Part shown: piece after piece, positions 33,224-42,168 of the stretch
Layout: the number at the start of each line of letters is the position of its first letter
Numbering within the stretch: the stretch's first letter is position 1
NCBI GenBank assembly: GCA_900314995.1
Contig: OMXK01000001.1
Span: 91,446-155,445 of the forward strand
Direction of reading: 5' to 3'
Length of the DNA stretch: 64,000 nt
Source of the DNA: an uncultured Prevotella sp.
GTDB taxonomy: Bacteria; Bacteroidota; Bacteroidia; Bacteroidales; Bacteroidaceae
Notes under the pieces: generated by a model
The model's input: the letters and a program-made list of their open reading frames with translations, nothing else
Database searches by the model: none
Told to the model about the DNA's origin: nothing
Position numbers and translations under genes: made by a program

Positions 33224-33231
33224 GGATTACA
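33219..33231. repeat. GGCACGGATTACA repeat, single copy
   Basis: GGCACGGATTACA followed by a related ATTTACACAG segment. The same core occurs as an inverted pair at 33928-34008, on the other side of ung. Confidence 0.7.
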
Positions 33232-33252
33232 GAGATTTACACAGATTTTATC

Positions 33253-33918
33253 CTACCAGTTGATAGGTGTCATACCGTTTTGTTCGAGATACTGATTACA
33301 ACGAGAGAACTGATGCTGTCCAAACCAGCCACCACGATTAGCACTCAGGGGCGAAGGGTGGACACTCTCAAGCACCAGATTGCGCGACTTGTCGATCATA
33401 TAAGCCTTGCTACGGGCATAGCCGCCCCAAAGCATATATACCAAGTGTTCACGATTGGCAGCCAGCGCCTGGATGGCAGCATCGGTAAACTTCTGCCAGC
33501 CGAGGGAGGAATGACTGTTTGCCTGATGGGCTCTGACGGTGAGTGAGGCATTCAGAAGCAGCACGCCCTGTTCTGCCCAACGGGTCAGATTACCCGATGT
33601 GGGGATAGGTGTACCAAGATCTGCCTGAATCTCCTTGAAGATGTTCTGTAGTGACGGTGGAAACTGGATACCATCCTGCACAGAAAAGCTCAGTCCGTGA
33701 GCCTGTCCTGGCTCGTGATAGGGATCCTGTCCGATAATCACCACCTTCACCTTATCAAACGGGCACAGATTAAAAGCGTTGAAGATCAGCTTACCTGGCG
33801 GATAGCAGGTCGTCTGCATATACTCTTGTCGCACTGCCTGTGTCAGCTGTGCGAAATAAGGCTTCTCGAACTCACCGTTCAGGTGCGCCTTCCAACTCTC
33901 TTCTATCTGTACTGCCAT
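33253..33918 (-). CDS. ung: Uracil-DNA glycosylase (family 1)
   Basis: Removes uracil from DNA to start base excision repair. 221 aa from MAVQIEES. The catalytic water-activating motif GQDPYH is at 63-68, and the HPSPLS minor-groove loop is near residue 196. Start 33918 is preferred over 33951, which would extend into a repeat. Single gene flanked by GGCACGGATTACA repeats on both sides. Confidence 0.96.
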   Translation of the reverse strand: MAVQIEESWKAHLNGEFEKPYFAQLTQAVRQEYMQTTCYPPGKLIFNAFNLCPFDKVKVVIIGQDPYHEPGQAHGLSFSVQDGIQFPPSLQNIFKEIQADLGTPIPTSGNLTRWAEQGVLLLNASLTVRAHQANSHSSLGWQKFTDAAIQALAANREHLVYMLWGGYARSKAYMIDKSRNLVLESVHPSPLSANRGGWFGQHQFSRCNQYLEQNGMTPINW

Positions 33919-33927
33919 GCTAAAAAT

Positions 33928-34008
33928 GGCACGGATTACACGGGTTAACACGGCTATTCATGTAGTATAGCGGCTGTGTCTCTCAAAGAGAACCGTGTAA
34001 TCCGTGCC
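33928..34008. repeat. 16-bp inverted repeat GGCACGGATTACACGG
   Basis: GGCACGGATTACACGG (33928-33943) and CCGTGTAATCCGTGCC (33993-34008) are perfect inverted arms with a 49-bp loop. The second ends 7 bp before the gpmI stop codon, so it may also act as a stem-loop terminator or stabiliser. Confidence 0.85.
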
Positions 34009-34015
34009 TAAATAA

Positions 34016-35542
34016 TTATCGGTTATCAGAAATCAGATTCTCACCTGTCATGTCTGATGGTTGTTCCAGTCCCATGATGTGGAGGATAGAGGGAGCCACG
34101 TCTGCCAGACGTCCGTCCTTAACGGTAGCGGAATTGTTATTCGTGACGTAAATGAACGGCACGGGATTCAGTGAGTGAGCAGTGTTGGGAGAACCATCGG
34201 GGTTGATGGCGTTATCAGCATTACCATGGTCGGCGATGATGATAGCCTCGTAGTCGTTGGCTTTGGCAGCCTCGATGACCTCACGCACGCAGTTGTCAAC
34301 AGCCCAAACAGCCTTGGCGATAGCGTTGTAGACACCTGTATGACCTACCATATCTCCATTGGCGAAGTTCACCACGATAAAGTCATACTCCTGGGTGTTG
34401 ATGGCACCAACGAGCTTATCCTTCACCTCGTAGGCACTCATCTCAGGCTTCAGGTCGTAGGTAGCCACCTTCGGAGAAGGAACCAGAATACGATCCTCAC
34501 CCTCGTATGGTGCCTCGCGACCACCATTGAAGAAGAAGGTAACGTGAGCGTACTTCTCCGTCTCAGCGGTGTGCAGCTGCTTCTTGCCCTGCTTTGAGAG
34601 ATACTCACCTAAGGTATCCTCTACGTTCTCCTTGGGGAAGAGGATATGAACGCCCTTGAAGTTTGCATCGTATGGTGTCATGCAGTAGTACTGCAATCCC
34701 GGAATGGTCTTCATACCCTGCTCAGGCATATCCTCCTGTGTGAGGGCTATCGTCATCTCCTTGGCACGGTCGTTACGGAAGTTGATGAAGATAACAACGT
34801 CGCCTTCTTCGATACAACCATTGACGCTAGCATTATGGATAGGCTTGATGAATTCGTCAGTTACGCCCTCATCGTAGCTTTCCTGCATGGCCTGAACCAT
34901 ATCAGTTGCCTGCTTACCAGTGCCGTTCACAATCAGGTCGTAACCCTCCTTTACACGCTCCCAACGCTTGTCGCGATCCATTGCATAGAAACGACCTACG
35001 ATAGAGGCGATAGCAGCATCATTCTCAGCACACACCTTTGATACCTGCTCAATAAAGCCCTTACCGCTCTTGGGGTCAGTATCACGACCATCCATATAAC
35101 AATGTACGAATACCTGATTCTTCAGGCCGTAAGCCTTACCTATCTCGATGAGTTTGAAAAGGTGGTCGAGGCTTGAGTGTACGCCACCGTCAGAAGTCAG
35201 ACCCATCAAGTGCAGCTTCTTGTTGTTCTCCTTAGCATAGGTGTAAGCAGCCTTCACCTGAGGATTCTCCATAATTGAGCCGTCCTTGCAGGCGCGGTTG
35301 ATCTTCACAAGATCCTGATACACGATGCGTCCTGCACCGATATTGAGGTGACCCACCTCTGAGTTACCCATCTGACCATCGGGCAGACCAACGTCCTCAC
35401 CAGAGGCCATCAGCTGAGAGTGAGCCGATGTAGCTGTTAACAGATCGAGATACGGGGTCGGCGTATTGAAAATCACGTCACCCTTACCATGCTTACCGAT
35501 TCCCCATCCATCGAGAATCATCAAAAGTGCTTTCTTTGCCAT
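34016..35542 (-). CDS. gpmI: 2,3-bisphosphoglycerate-independent phosphoglycerate mutase
   Basis: Interconverts 3- and 2-phosphoglycerate in glycolysis. 508 aa of the alkaline-phosphatase superfamily. The metal motif DGWG is at residues 11-14, the phosphorylated Ser is in NSEVGH (Ser 61), and the metal-binding motifs ADHGNAD and NAHS-like TAHSLNPVP are near the C-terminus. A promoter with -7 box TAACTTTG (35585-35592, minus) lies upstream. Confidence 0.97.
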   Translation of the reverse strand: MAKKALLMILDGWGIGKHGKGDVIFNTPTPYLDLLTATSAHSQLMASGEDVGLPDGQMGNSEVGHLNIGAGRIVYQDLVKINRACKDGSIMENPQVKAAYTYAKENNKKLHLMGLTSDGGVHSSLDHLFKLIEIGKAYGLKNQVFVHCYMDGRDTDPKSGKGFIEQVSKVCAENDAAIASIVGRFYAMDRDKRWERVKEGYDLIVNGTGKQATDMVQAMQESYDEGVTDEFIKPIHNASVNGCIEEGDVVIFINFRNDRAKEMTIALTQEDMPEQGMKTIPGLQYYCMTPYDANFKGVHILFPKENVEDTLGEYLSKQGKKQLHTAETEKYAHVTFFFNGGREAPYEGEDRILVPSPKVATYDLKPEMSAYEVKDKLVGAINTQEYDFIVVNFANGDMVGHTGVYNAIAKAVWAVDNCVREVIEAAKANDYEAIIIADHGNADNAINPDGSPNTAHSLNPVPFIYVTNNNSATVKDGRLADVAPSILHIMGLEQPSDMTGENLISDNR

Positions 35543-35584
35543 AATCTTATTACTAATTTAAAACGTTTGTTTCTTTTTCGCCTG

Positions 35585-35592
35585 CAAAGTTA
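35585..35592 (-). promoter_or_regulatory. gpmI -7 box
   Basis: TAACTTTG on the minus strand, 43 bp upstream of the gpmI ATG. Confidence 0.6.
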
Positions 35593-35607
35593 CGAATATT
35601 TTTTGTA

Positions 35608-36246
35608 TCATTCGCCAAAATCCAGACTTAATTGTCCATCGCCGAGCAGATTGTAGCTCTTACGGTGATAGGGAGTGATGCCAAACTGCCTGATGGCTTC
35701 ACGGTGTTTCTTCGTGGGGTAGCCCTTGTTGGAGAGCCAGTCGTATTGGGGATATTCCTCTGCCAGACGATTCATATAGTCGTCGCGATAGGTCTTGGCG
35801 AGGATGCTGGCGGCAGCGATAGCGAGGTATTTGCCGTCGCCCTTGACAATCGTCGTATGGGGAAGAGCCTCCCCCCGTCCCCCTCCAAAAAGAGGGGGAG
35901 AATATTTTTTGAAGCGGTTGCCATCGACGATGATGGCTTCTGGGCGAACCTTCAACTGATCCAATGCCCTATGCATGGCGAGGATCGAGGCGTTGAGGAT
36001 GTTGATCTTGTCAATCTCTTCAGGGGTGACGATGCCCACAGCCCAAGCTACGGCATCGCGCTCGATAATCTCACGCAACTGATAACGACGCTTCTCCGTG
36101 AGCTGCTTAGAGTCATTAAGGAGCTCGTTCTGATAGCCATCAGGCAGAATGACGGCAGCAGCATAGACGCTGCCTGCCAGACAGCCGCGGCCTGCCTCAT
36201 CGCAACCAGCCTCAACTTTTCCTTCGTAGTATTTGCCTAATAACAT
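35608..36246 (-). CDS. rnhB: Ribonuclease HII with an in-frame palindromic insertion
   Basis: Cleaves RNA in RNA-DNA hybrids and at single ribonucleotides. 212 aa from MLLGKYY. The DEAGRG motif at 16-21 holds catalytic acidic residues. Residues about 116-128 ([13 protein letters not shown]) interrupt the otherwise conserved GNRFKKY / [12 protein letters not shown] segment and are encoded by a GC-rich inverted repeat (35879-35898). The start is 1 bp before the sufS stop, so it is coupled to sufS. The insertion lies in a loop region and is probably tolerated. Confidence 0.92.
   Translation of the reverse strand: MLLGKYYEGKVEAGCDEAGRGCLAGSVYAAAVILPDGYQNELLNDSKQLTEKRRYQLREIIERDAVAWAVGIVTPEEIDKINILNASILAMHRALDQLKVRPEAIIVDGNRFKKYSPPLFGGGRGEALPHTTIVKGDGKYLAIAAASILAKTYRDDYMNRLAEEYPQYDWLSNKGYPTKKHREAIRQFGITPYHRKSYNLLGDGQLSLDFGE
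35867..35900. repeat. GC-rich palindromic element within rnhB
   Basis: CCCCCTC (35879-35885), loop CAAAAA, GAGGGGG (35892-35898), preceded by CCTCCCCCCGT. It is in frame in rnhB and encodes Pro/Gly-rich residues, like palindromic elements known to insert into coding genes of other bacteria. Confidence 0.7.
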
Positions 36247-36247
36247 A

Positions 36248-37468
36248 TCAGAACATTTGTGACACACGACGGATACCTGCTACAAGGGCATCTATCTCCT
36301 CTTTCGTATTATAAAGCGCAAACGAAGCTCTCACTGTTCCTGAAATTCCCAAGCGATCCATCAGGGGCTGAGCACAGTGATGACCTGTACGTACAGCGAT
36401 GCCCAGGCGATCGAGCAGGGTTCCCATATCCAAGTGGTGGATATCGCCGACGTTGAAACTCACGACAGCGTCTTTTAACGATGCATCCTGCGGGCCATAG
36501 ATCTTCATGCCTTCGATGGTCTGGAGCTGCTCCATGCAATAGCGGGTGAGCTCGTGCTCGTGCTGCTGGATGGCATCGAAGCCGATGTAGCCGATATACT
36601 CGATAGCGTTAGCGAGTCCATGGGTAGCCACATAATCAGGAGTGCCCGCCTCAAACTTAAACGGCAGACGCTCAAAAGTAGTCTTCTCCCACGTCACCTT
36701 ATCGATCATCTCACCACCGCCCTGATAGGGAGGCAGTTTCTCGAGCCACTCTTCCTTGCCATAGAGAACACCAATGCCCGTGGGTCCATACATCTTATGG
36801 CCGCTGAAGGCGAAGAAGTCACAGTCCATTGCCTGCACATCAATTTTGAAGTGAGGCGCACTCTGGGCACCATCTACCAAAACGGGGATACCGTGTGCAT
36901 GAGCCGTCTTGATGATTTCCTCTACAGGGTTCACTGTCCCCAGCACATTGCTCACATGGGCCACGCTGATAAGCTTCGTTTTCTCTGTGATGAGTTGCTC
37001 CAACTGATCCAGACAAAGGATGCCATCATCTGTGATGGGGATATGCTTCACGACAATACCTCGTTTCATCGCCTGCAACTGCCACGATACGATGTTCGAA
37101 TGATGTTCCATCTCGGTGACGATCACCTCATCGCCTGCCGTCATCTGTGATTCACAGAAAGAAGAAGCCACCAGATTGATGGCCTCCGTCGTTCCCCTGG
37201 TGAAAACAATCTCTTCGATCTTCGAGGCATTGATAAACTGCCTCACAGCCTCTCGTGCCGCCTCATGCAGATCAGTAGCCTGCTGCGAGAGATAATGTAC
37301 CCCACGATGCACATTGGCATTCACGTTAAGATACTCATCCCGCATAGCATCTAGCACGCAGAGCGGTTTTTGTGTGGTAGCCGCATTATCCAGATATACC
37401 AGCGGCTTACGATAGACTTCCCGAGAGAGTATCGGGAAGTCCATTCTAATCTTATTGATATCGTACAT
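36248..37468 (-). CDS. sufS: Cysteine desulfurase SufS
   Basis: PLP enzyme that takes sulfur from cysteine for SUF Fe-S assembly. 406 aa. The PLP lysine is in [11 protein letters not shown] (about 226-229) and the active Cys 365 in RTGHHCAQP, as in group II desulfurases. It stands apart from sufD/sufC (10 kb) and sufB (16 kb). It lies 14 bp after the last gene of the five-gene secreted cluster with no room for its own promoter, so it probably depends on read-through. Confidence 0.95.
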   Translation of the reverse strand: MYDINKIRMDFPILSREVYRKPLVYLDNAATTQKPLCVLDAMRDEYLNVNANVHRGVHYLSQQATDLHEAAREAVRQFINASKIEEIVFTRGTTEAINLVASSFCESQMTAGDEVIVTEMEHHSNIVSWQLQAMKRGIVVKHIPITDDGILCLDQLEQLITEKTKLISVAHVSNVLGTVNPVEEIIKTAHAHGIPVLVDGAQSAPHFKIDVQAMDCDFFAFSGHKMYGPTGIGVLYGKEEWLEKLPPYQGGGEMIDKVTWEKTTFERLPFKFEAGTPDYVATHGLANAIEYIGYIGFDAIQQHEHELTRYCMEQLQTIEGMKIYGPQDASLKDAVVSFNVGDIHHLDMGTLLDRLGIAVRTGHHCAQPLMDRLGISGTVRASFALYNTKEEIDALVAGIRRVSQMF

Positions 37469-37482
37469 ATATACTGCTGAAG

Positions 37483-37959
37483 TTATTTCAGGATGCCGTC
37501 CTCCTTCAGCTTCATTCTGAGTTCGCTGCGCAATACTCTGACTACGACAGCATAACGGCGTCCGAGGGCATTACGGGTGTCTTCGCGACCAAACATACGC
37601 TCGTCGGCCATAGAAACGAAATCCTCAAAAGGACCATCGTCTTTGAAGAAATTGTCAAAATAGTCCTCATACTTCTCACGGGCATTAACTTCCGTGAGCA
37701 GCGGTTTCATATTACAGCCAGAACCTTTCGTGATACCCTTAAAGATGACGGCATAGACCGCATTTTTCTGGGCCTGTTCCACCGCATCGTCCTTGTCCTT
37801 ACCAAAGCCATAGGCACGAATGGTCTGAGAGCCATCACCCTCTACGCCGAGACATTCTGCCTCGAACTCCTTAACACCTGAATTCTGACGACGCTGAGCG
37901 TGACAGACGTCACAAGTCAGCGAAAGCAACAGGGCTGCTATAAAAAACTTCTTCATCAT
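37483..37959 (-). CDS. Secreted LPP20/FlgT-N-like protein (cluster gene E)
   Basis: 158 aa with a signal peptide ending near CHAQ (residue 22). The core GFGKDKDDAVEQAQKNAVYA, then a VIFKG segment, matches the G-x-G ... A-x-x-x-A-x-x-x-A-V pattern of LPP20/FlgT N-terminal domains. A YFDNFF motif is shared with cluster gene B (39864-40367), so the two are paralogues. Predicted periplasmic or surface. Function unknown. Last gene of the cluster, 14 bp before sufS. Confidence 0.6.
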   Translation of the reverse strand: MMKKFFIAALLLSLTCDVCHAQRRQNSGVKEFEAECLGVEGDGSQTIRAYGFGKDKDDAVEQAQKNAVYAVIFKGITKGSGCNMKPLLTEVNAREKYEDYFDNFFKDDGPFEDFVSMADERMFGREDTRNALGRRYAVVVRVLRSELRMKLKEDGILK

Positions 37960-37976
37960 TCTCTACATTATTATAT

Positions 37977-38903
37977 TTACCACCATGAACCGATATTATA
38001 AACCACTTTCGGCTGATTCTTGGCATAGGCGAGACATATCTCACGGACAGCCTGCATGTGAGCCTTATCCATGCTACGCTCATGAGCCAACTCCTTGAAC
38101 ACCTCGGCACGATCCTGATCATCGAGCTTTGACACACGCCCCTTCACCTCCTTCATAAACGACTGAGCGGCATTGTAAGAACTAGAAGAGGGGTCGATGT
38201 CGCCCACCAGAGCCATCACGGCCTCGGCATTCTCCTGAGAGGGAGAAGCAGCCCATAGGGCACGGGCACGCTGCAGCAGCTCGGCTGCCTGGGTGTTCAC
38301 CATTCCCTTATAAGCTGGAATAAGCATGCTCTGGGCTTCCTGATAATACGAGCACTCCATCGGAATCTGGTAGAGTGCGAACATAGCTCCTTCATAATCG
38401 TGCATGCCCATCATCGTCTTTACAGAGGTCATGATCTCCCGCTTGTGGCTCTCATAATAGGCCAGGATCTGCTGTACACCCTTCTTGATGAGTTGTTCGA
38501 TCTCAGGACGGCTGGCATTCAGTTCCCTCAAGGAGTTCACGATAGCCTTGGCCTCGTTGTTGCCGGCTCCCTTCAAGGGAATCACGGTCGAAGCAAACTT
38601 ATTGCCAGTCATACCATCGCCGATATACATACCTGCCTCCAGACGATACATCACCTTCGTGGGTGCCGTTCCCAGCACTTCCTTATCCACCACGTTCCAG
38701 TTCATGGTAAGTACAAAGCGCGAGCCTTCGGCACTCAGCAGACCACTATCATTGATAATCTGAGCCAGACGGTTCTCCATCAGTCTGGCGTTGTTCACTG
38801 TCATACCCTCCTGATCATAAGGCATATAGGGCGTGACAATCATCTGTGCACGGATGCCGAGCACACACAACAGTAAAATCGGAATAACAATCAGTCTTTT
38901 CAT
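37977..38903 (-). CDS. Secreted CsgG/TolB-N-like protein (cluster gene D)
   Basis: 308 aa with a signal peptide ending near IRAQ (residue 20). The mature N-terminus IVTPYMPYDQEG, then an RLAQIINDSGL helix-loop, resembles the CsgG/TolB-N/FlgT-middle fold, though only by pattern. The C-terminal half is helical with repeat-like spacing, possibly TPR-like. It starts 1 bp after gene C, so it is strongly coupled. Function unknown. Confidence 0.55.
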   Translation of the reverse strand: MKRLIVIPILLLCVLGIRAQMIVTPYMPYDQEGMTVNNARLMENRLAQIINDSGLLSAEGSRFVLTMNWNVVDKEVLGTAPTKVMYRLEAGMYIGDGMTGNKFASTVIPLKGAGNNEAKAIVNSLRELNASRPEIEQLIKKGVQQILAYYESHKREIMTSVKTMMGMHDYEGAMFALYQIPMECSYYQEAQSMLIPAYKGMVNTQAAELLQRARALWAASPSQENAEAVMALVGDIDPSSSSYNAAQSFMKEVKGRVSKLDDQDRAEVFKELAHERSMDKAHMQAVREICLAYAKNQPKVVYNIGSWW

Positions 38904-38904
38904 A

Positions 38905-39843
38905 TTACTTTCCTCCTATGGTAATAGTCGCATGGCCAAGACCACGCATGTCCAACTTAGATGCAATACCCTTTCCCTTTAGGAAGTTCACAAGGCCACG
39001 AGCCCACTGACGGGTATCGGTCGCACGTCCTTGAGCGTTGTAGAGCGGAATGCGCACCTGGTCAAACTCCATACGTGTCTCCGTAGCATCGAGTGTAGAG
39101 AATCGGCCATTGACGGTATTGTCAGCCACCCAATCCTCGATGACCTCGTTCAGTTCCTTGTCACCCATCTCATACTCCAGGTCCCAAGGGCTGTTATCCC
39201 AAGTACGGATCACCAGAGCCACCTCACGGCCATTGGCAGCCATATCTTCGAAATGCTTCTGCAGCTTATCCTGGAAGCTCTGCATGGTTCCCTGGACAGC
39301 CTCCTGAAGGAGTACTGCCAGCGGAGCTGATGATGATGCATCGCCCGTGCCGTTGACTGCTGCGACCTGTTTATTGGAATAAGCATCCAACGCACGGAGA
39401 TTATAGGTAACGGAACTGTTAGGTCCGCGCTTGTTCACCGTCCAGGTCAATTCAAAGATAATGTCGCTTTTAGCTCGCGCATTGATAATATCGAGCGGAC
39501 TCTCTGCCACCTCACCGCCAGACTTGGAGGTTGCTGCAGCATTCTCGGCACGTGTCAGGGACAGCGAACTGAGATACTGCTCCATATCCTTCAGCGGGAA
39601 GTTGGCCTCAGCCATCATGTCATTGATACATGAGATTGCAGTCTTCACATCGCTGTTCTCCAAGAAAGCGCGCTCATAATCGGGCACCTTCTTCGTTTCG
39701 CCATTCTCAGCAAACGTCTTGATATAACCATTCTGATAACACCAGTTTTGGCTGGGTACGACCATGATCGTCGGCTTCTTAGCCTGGCCAAATGCCATCA
39801 TGCTAATGACAAGAGCCATACATGACAAAAATATCTTTTTCAT
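38905..39843 (-). CDS. Secreted DUF6175-like protein (cluster gene C)
   Basis: 312 aa with a signal peptide ending near AFGQ (residue 20). The mature start KPTIMVVPSQNWC and the ELTWTVNKRG region recall Bacteroidales DUF6175 proteins (assigned from memory) and CsgG-like folds. An acidic helical stretch EYEMGDKELNEVIEDW lies near residue 225. It is in the middle of a five-gene run of exported proteins. Function unknown. Confidence 0.55.
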   Translation of the reverse strand: MKKIFLSCMALVISMMAFGQAKKPTIMVVPSQNWCYQNGYIKTFAENGETKKVPDYERAFLENSDVKTAISCINDMMAEANFPLKDMEQYLSSLSLTRAENAAATSKSGGEVAESPLDIINARAKSDIIFELTWTVNKRGPNSSVTYNLRALDAYSNKQVAAVNGTGDASSSAPLAVLLQEAVQGTMQSFQDKLQKHFEDMAANGREVALVIRTWDNSPWDLEYEMGDKELNEVIEDWVADNTVNGRFSTLDATETRMEFDQVRIPLYNAQGRATDTRQWARGLVNFLKGKGIASKLDMRGLGHATITIGGK

Positions 39844-39863
39844 TGCTTCTTATAATTTGGTTA

Positions 39864-40367
39864 TTAGAACAGGAAATTCAGTCCCTTGGCAATACCATCG
39901 CCTTCGAGCTTGGCACGAAGGGCGGTGTAGTTCACGATGCAGGCCATGCCTACCTTATACTCCTTGCTGGAGATTTTGATACGGTCACCGGCCTGGATGT
40001 TACCATTGTTCGTCAACTCTACAAACTGAAGATACTCGCCGTTACGGAAGAATGTATCGAAATAGTCCTTGTGAGCAGCATAGCCCTCAGGGCAAAGCGC
40101 CTTGGAACCTTTAATCAAACCAGCACCGGCACCAGCGGGGGCACCTTTGAAGATAATGCCATGAACGGCATTAGCCATACAAGCCTGACGAGTCAGTTTC
40201 TCCTTCTTTCCATAGCTCCAGACCTTCAGCAGCACACGGCCCTCGGAAGCCACGCCGTCGAGTGCCTCAAGTTCATAACGATAAGTCTCCGACTCACCAT
40301 CCTTAGCGTTTGCGGTGAAGACAGCCATCACCATCATGCAAACCATCAGTAATCCAATTCTTTTCAT
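39864..40367 (-). CDS. Secreted LPP20/FlgT-N-like protein (cluster gene B)
   Basis: 167 aa with a signal peptide ending near ANAK (residue 22). It shares with gene E the order V-x-x-Y/F-G, A-x-x-x-A-V-x-x-IIFKG (residues about 60-85), a YFDTFF motif and a C-terminal A-L-R/E-L segment. The start MKRIGLLM (40367) is preferred; ATG at 40373 is 2 codons upstream. It lies 27 bp after gene A. Function unknown. Confidence 0.6.
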   Translation of the reverse strand: MKRIGLLMVCMMVMAVFTANAKDGESETYRYELEALDGVASEGRVLLKVWSYGKKEKLTRQACMANAVHGIIFKGAPAGAGAGLIKGSKALCPEGYAAHKDYFDTFFRNGEYLQFVELTNNGNIQAGDRIKISSKEYKVGMACIVNYTALRAKLEGDGIAKGLNFLF

Positions 40368-40394
40368 ATCCATTTGTTTTATTAGTGATTATTC

Positions 40395-41774
40395 TTACTT
40401 TAACTGACGCAGCCACAAGCCGCCCATCTCCATTCCTTTGCCAGGCTTACCCTCAAAGGTGGTGTAAGGCTTGTCGTAGTTGATATCGTCGTCATCATCA
40501 TCTTCCTTTGCCTCGGCCTCACCTTCCAGTTTCTCTCCTGCTCCGGCACGGTTGTCCCAGATCATGCCCTTGGCCACCTTCACCGTTCCGATCTTCTTAT
40601 AGGTGATGTTGCCATCTTCGTCGGCAATCTGCTCCAGCACCTCGAACTTGTCGCCCTTCTTGATGCCTTCCTTCTTACCTATATAAGCGTACATCGTAGA
40701 ACCGTCATCGCTGACGTTCAATACAGAAAGGGTCTTAAACACTTCATATTTCTTCTGCAGCTTGGCGATGCTGGCATCAGTAGCACGAGCCGTTGCACGG
40801 CTGATCAGCTTCAATCCCATCTCATCGCCCTTGACAGTGAACTTCAGGGTTGCTGGTGCAAAATTCGACGTCTTACCTACATATTTCAGCTGATAGGTTG
40901 TGTCGTTATGGAATGCCTTAGTATCCTTGGCATCCCAGTATTTGTCATAGAAGTCGTTCATGATCTCCTCATTCCAATCCAGCTGGAAGAGATAGCTGGT
41001 AGTCGTGATGAAATAACCCTTCAGAACGGCAGCTGCTGCTGATGCACTCAACTGTGTGATGGCTCCAATCGTACCGCCGGCGACAGCACTACCTGCTGCC
41101 ACCATAGCTGCCACTTCCTCAGACGACTGATAAGCATAAGATGTCACCATCACAAAAGTGCGAGGCACGAGGTCTAACTGAGCTGCAGTCCTGATCTTAT
41201 CCATACCACCAATCTTAGTCTTTGACATATTGATCTCCTCCTGGCTGGCACCGAACTCACCACGACTCTCAATCAACAAGGTATTGAAATGAGAACCGTT
41301 TTTCATTGTCTTGCTCTCGTTATACCACTTTGCGATGATTTTGTTGGCAACATGGTTCTCCTTGAAGAACTTCATGATCTTGGCCACCTTCTCGTCACCG
41401 CCCATGCCGCCTGTCTCTGATTTAGAGACACTCTTCTTAGCAAAACTCAGGCCCTTCTTGGCCAATCCGGCTATACCTTTCTTGTGGCCTCCGCGAACTT
41501 CCTCGGCAGCCTTCACCTCCTCGGGGGTCACCTCGATCTTCGTCAGATCAATATGACGCACTTTCAGGTTGTGGTCGTTGTACTTGTCGGGGATTGCCAG
41601 TGTGTCAAAGGTAGCCGTCACGACTTCCTTGGCATCACCCGTCAGCTTGTCGCTGGGCACCATGATCGTATAAAGCGAGCTTCTACGATACTTCATCTCC
41701 TTGGGGTTCTTTTGTGCAAAGGTAATAGTTGTTGCGGCACAGGTCAATGCCACCAACATCGTTAATCTCTTCAT
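40395..41774 (-). CDS. Secreted FlgT-C-like protein (cluster gene A)
   Basis: 459 aa with a signal peptide ending near FAQK (residue 20). A Gly/Ala-rich segment lies at about 215-245 (AAMVAAGSAVAGGTIGAI). The C-terminal about 80 residues contain KKGDKFEVLEQIADEDG, then KKIGTVKVAKG, a pattern typical of the SH3-like FlgT C-terminal domain. An acidic EAKEDDDDDDI patch follows. First gene of the cluster, promoter at 41830-41837. Function unknown. Confidence 0.6.
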   Translation of the reverse strand: MKRLTMLVALTCAATTITFAQKNPKEMKYRRSSLYTIMVPSDKLTGDAKEVVTATFDTLAIPDKYNDHNLKVRHIDLTKIEVTPEEVKAAEEVRGGHKKGIAGLAKKGLSFAKKSVSKSETGGMGGDEKVAKIMKFFKENHVANKIIAKWYNESKTMKNGSHFNTLLIESRGEFGASQEEINMSKTKIGGMDKIRTAAQLDLVPRTFVMVTSYAYQSSEEVAAMVAAGSAVAGGTIGAITQLSASAAAAVLKGYFITTTSYLFQLDWNEEIMNDFYDKYWDAKDTKAFHNDTTYQLKYVGKTSNFAPATLKFTVKGDEMGLKLISRATARATDASIAKLQKKYEVFKTLSVLNVSDDGSTMYAYIGKKEGIKKGDKFEVLEQIADEDGNITYKKIGTVKVAKGMIWDNRAGAGEKLEGEAEAKEDDDDDDINYDKPYTTFEGKPGKGMEMGGLWLRQLK

Positions 41775-41829
41775 GATTCTTTCTCCTTGTTTTAAATTAA
41801 TAATTAGGTTATTATACAAATTATGTGGG

Positions 41830-41837
41830 CAAAGATA
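41830..41837 (-). promoter_or_regulatory. Promoter -7 box of the five-gene secreted cluster
   Basis: TATCTTTG on the minus strand, 55 bp upstream of gene A. It is the only strong -7 box for the block that runs through genes A-E and into sufS and rnhB. Confidence 0.65.
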
Positions 41838-42168
41838 CGAAAAAGATATTATCTAAGCAAATAATTTGCTGAAAAAAGAACGAATTAACAGATTTATTAT
41901 GGTAATTGCGGCTATTTACCTTACTTTTGTAAAGAATTTGTTAGTGGAGGTTTAGTGGAGGTTAGGTGGAGGTTTAGTGGAGGTATAGAAACAACTTATT
42001 TGTCTAAGAATCAGAAATTTAAATCGATTTTAGTGGATGTATGTCGCCTAAGAGTTACATTACGACTAACTGATGCTTAGTCGTAAGGCGAGCACCAGTC
42101 AGTCGTAATGTGAATACCACTCAGTCGTAAGGCGATTTTCGTGGCGGTACTAGGGATACTAGTGGAGT
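41838..42168. repeat. Non-coding region with 11-bp tandem repeats and CATTACGAC element
   Basis: No gene is seen here. Four 11-bp units of TTAGTGGAGGT type lie at 41941-41984, the third diverged. Further on, CATTACGACT / AGTCGTAATG inverted segments and GTCGTAAGGCG twice (42080s and 42120s) surround ACCAGTCAGTCGTAATGTGA (42094-42113), the inverse of the 20-mer at 18904-18923. Confidence 0.8.
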
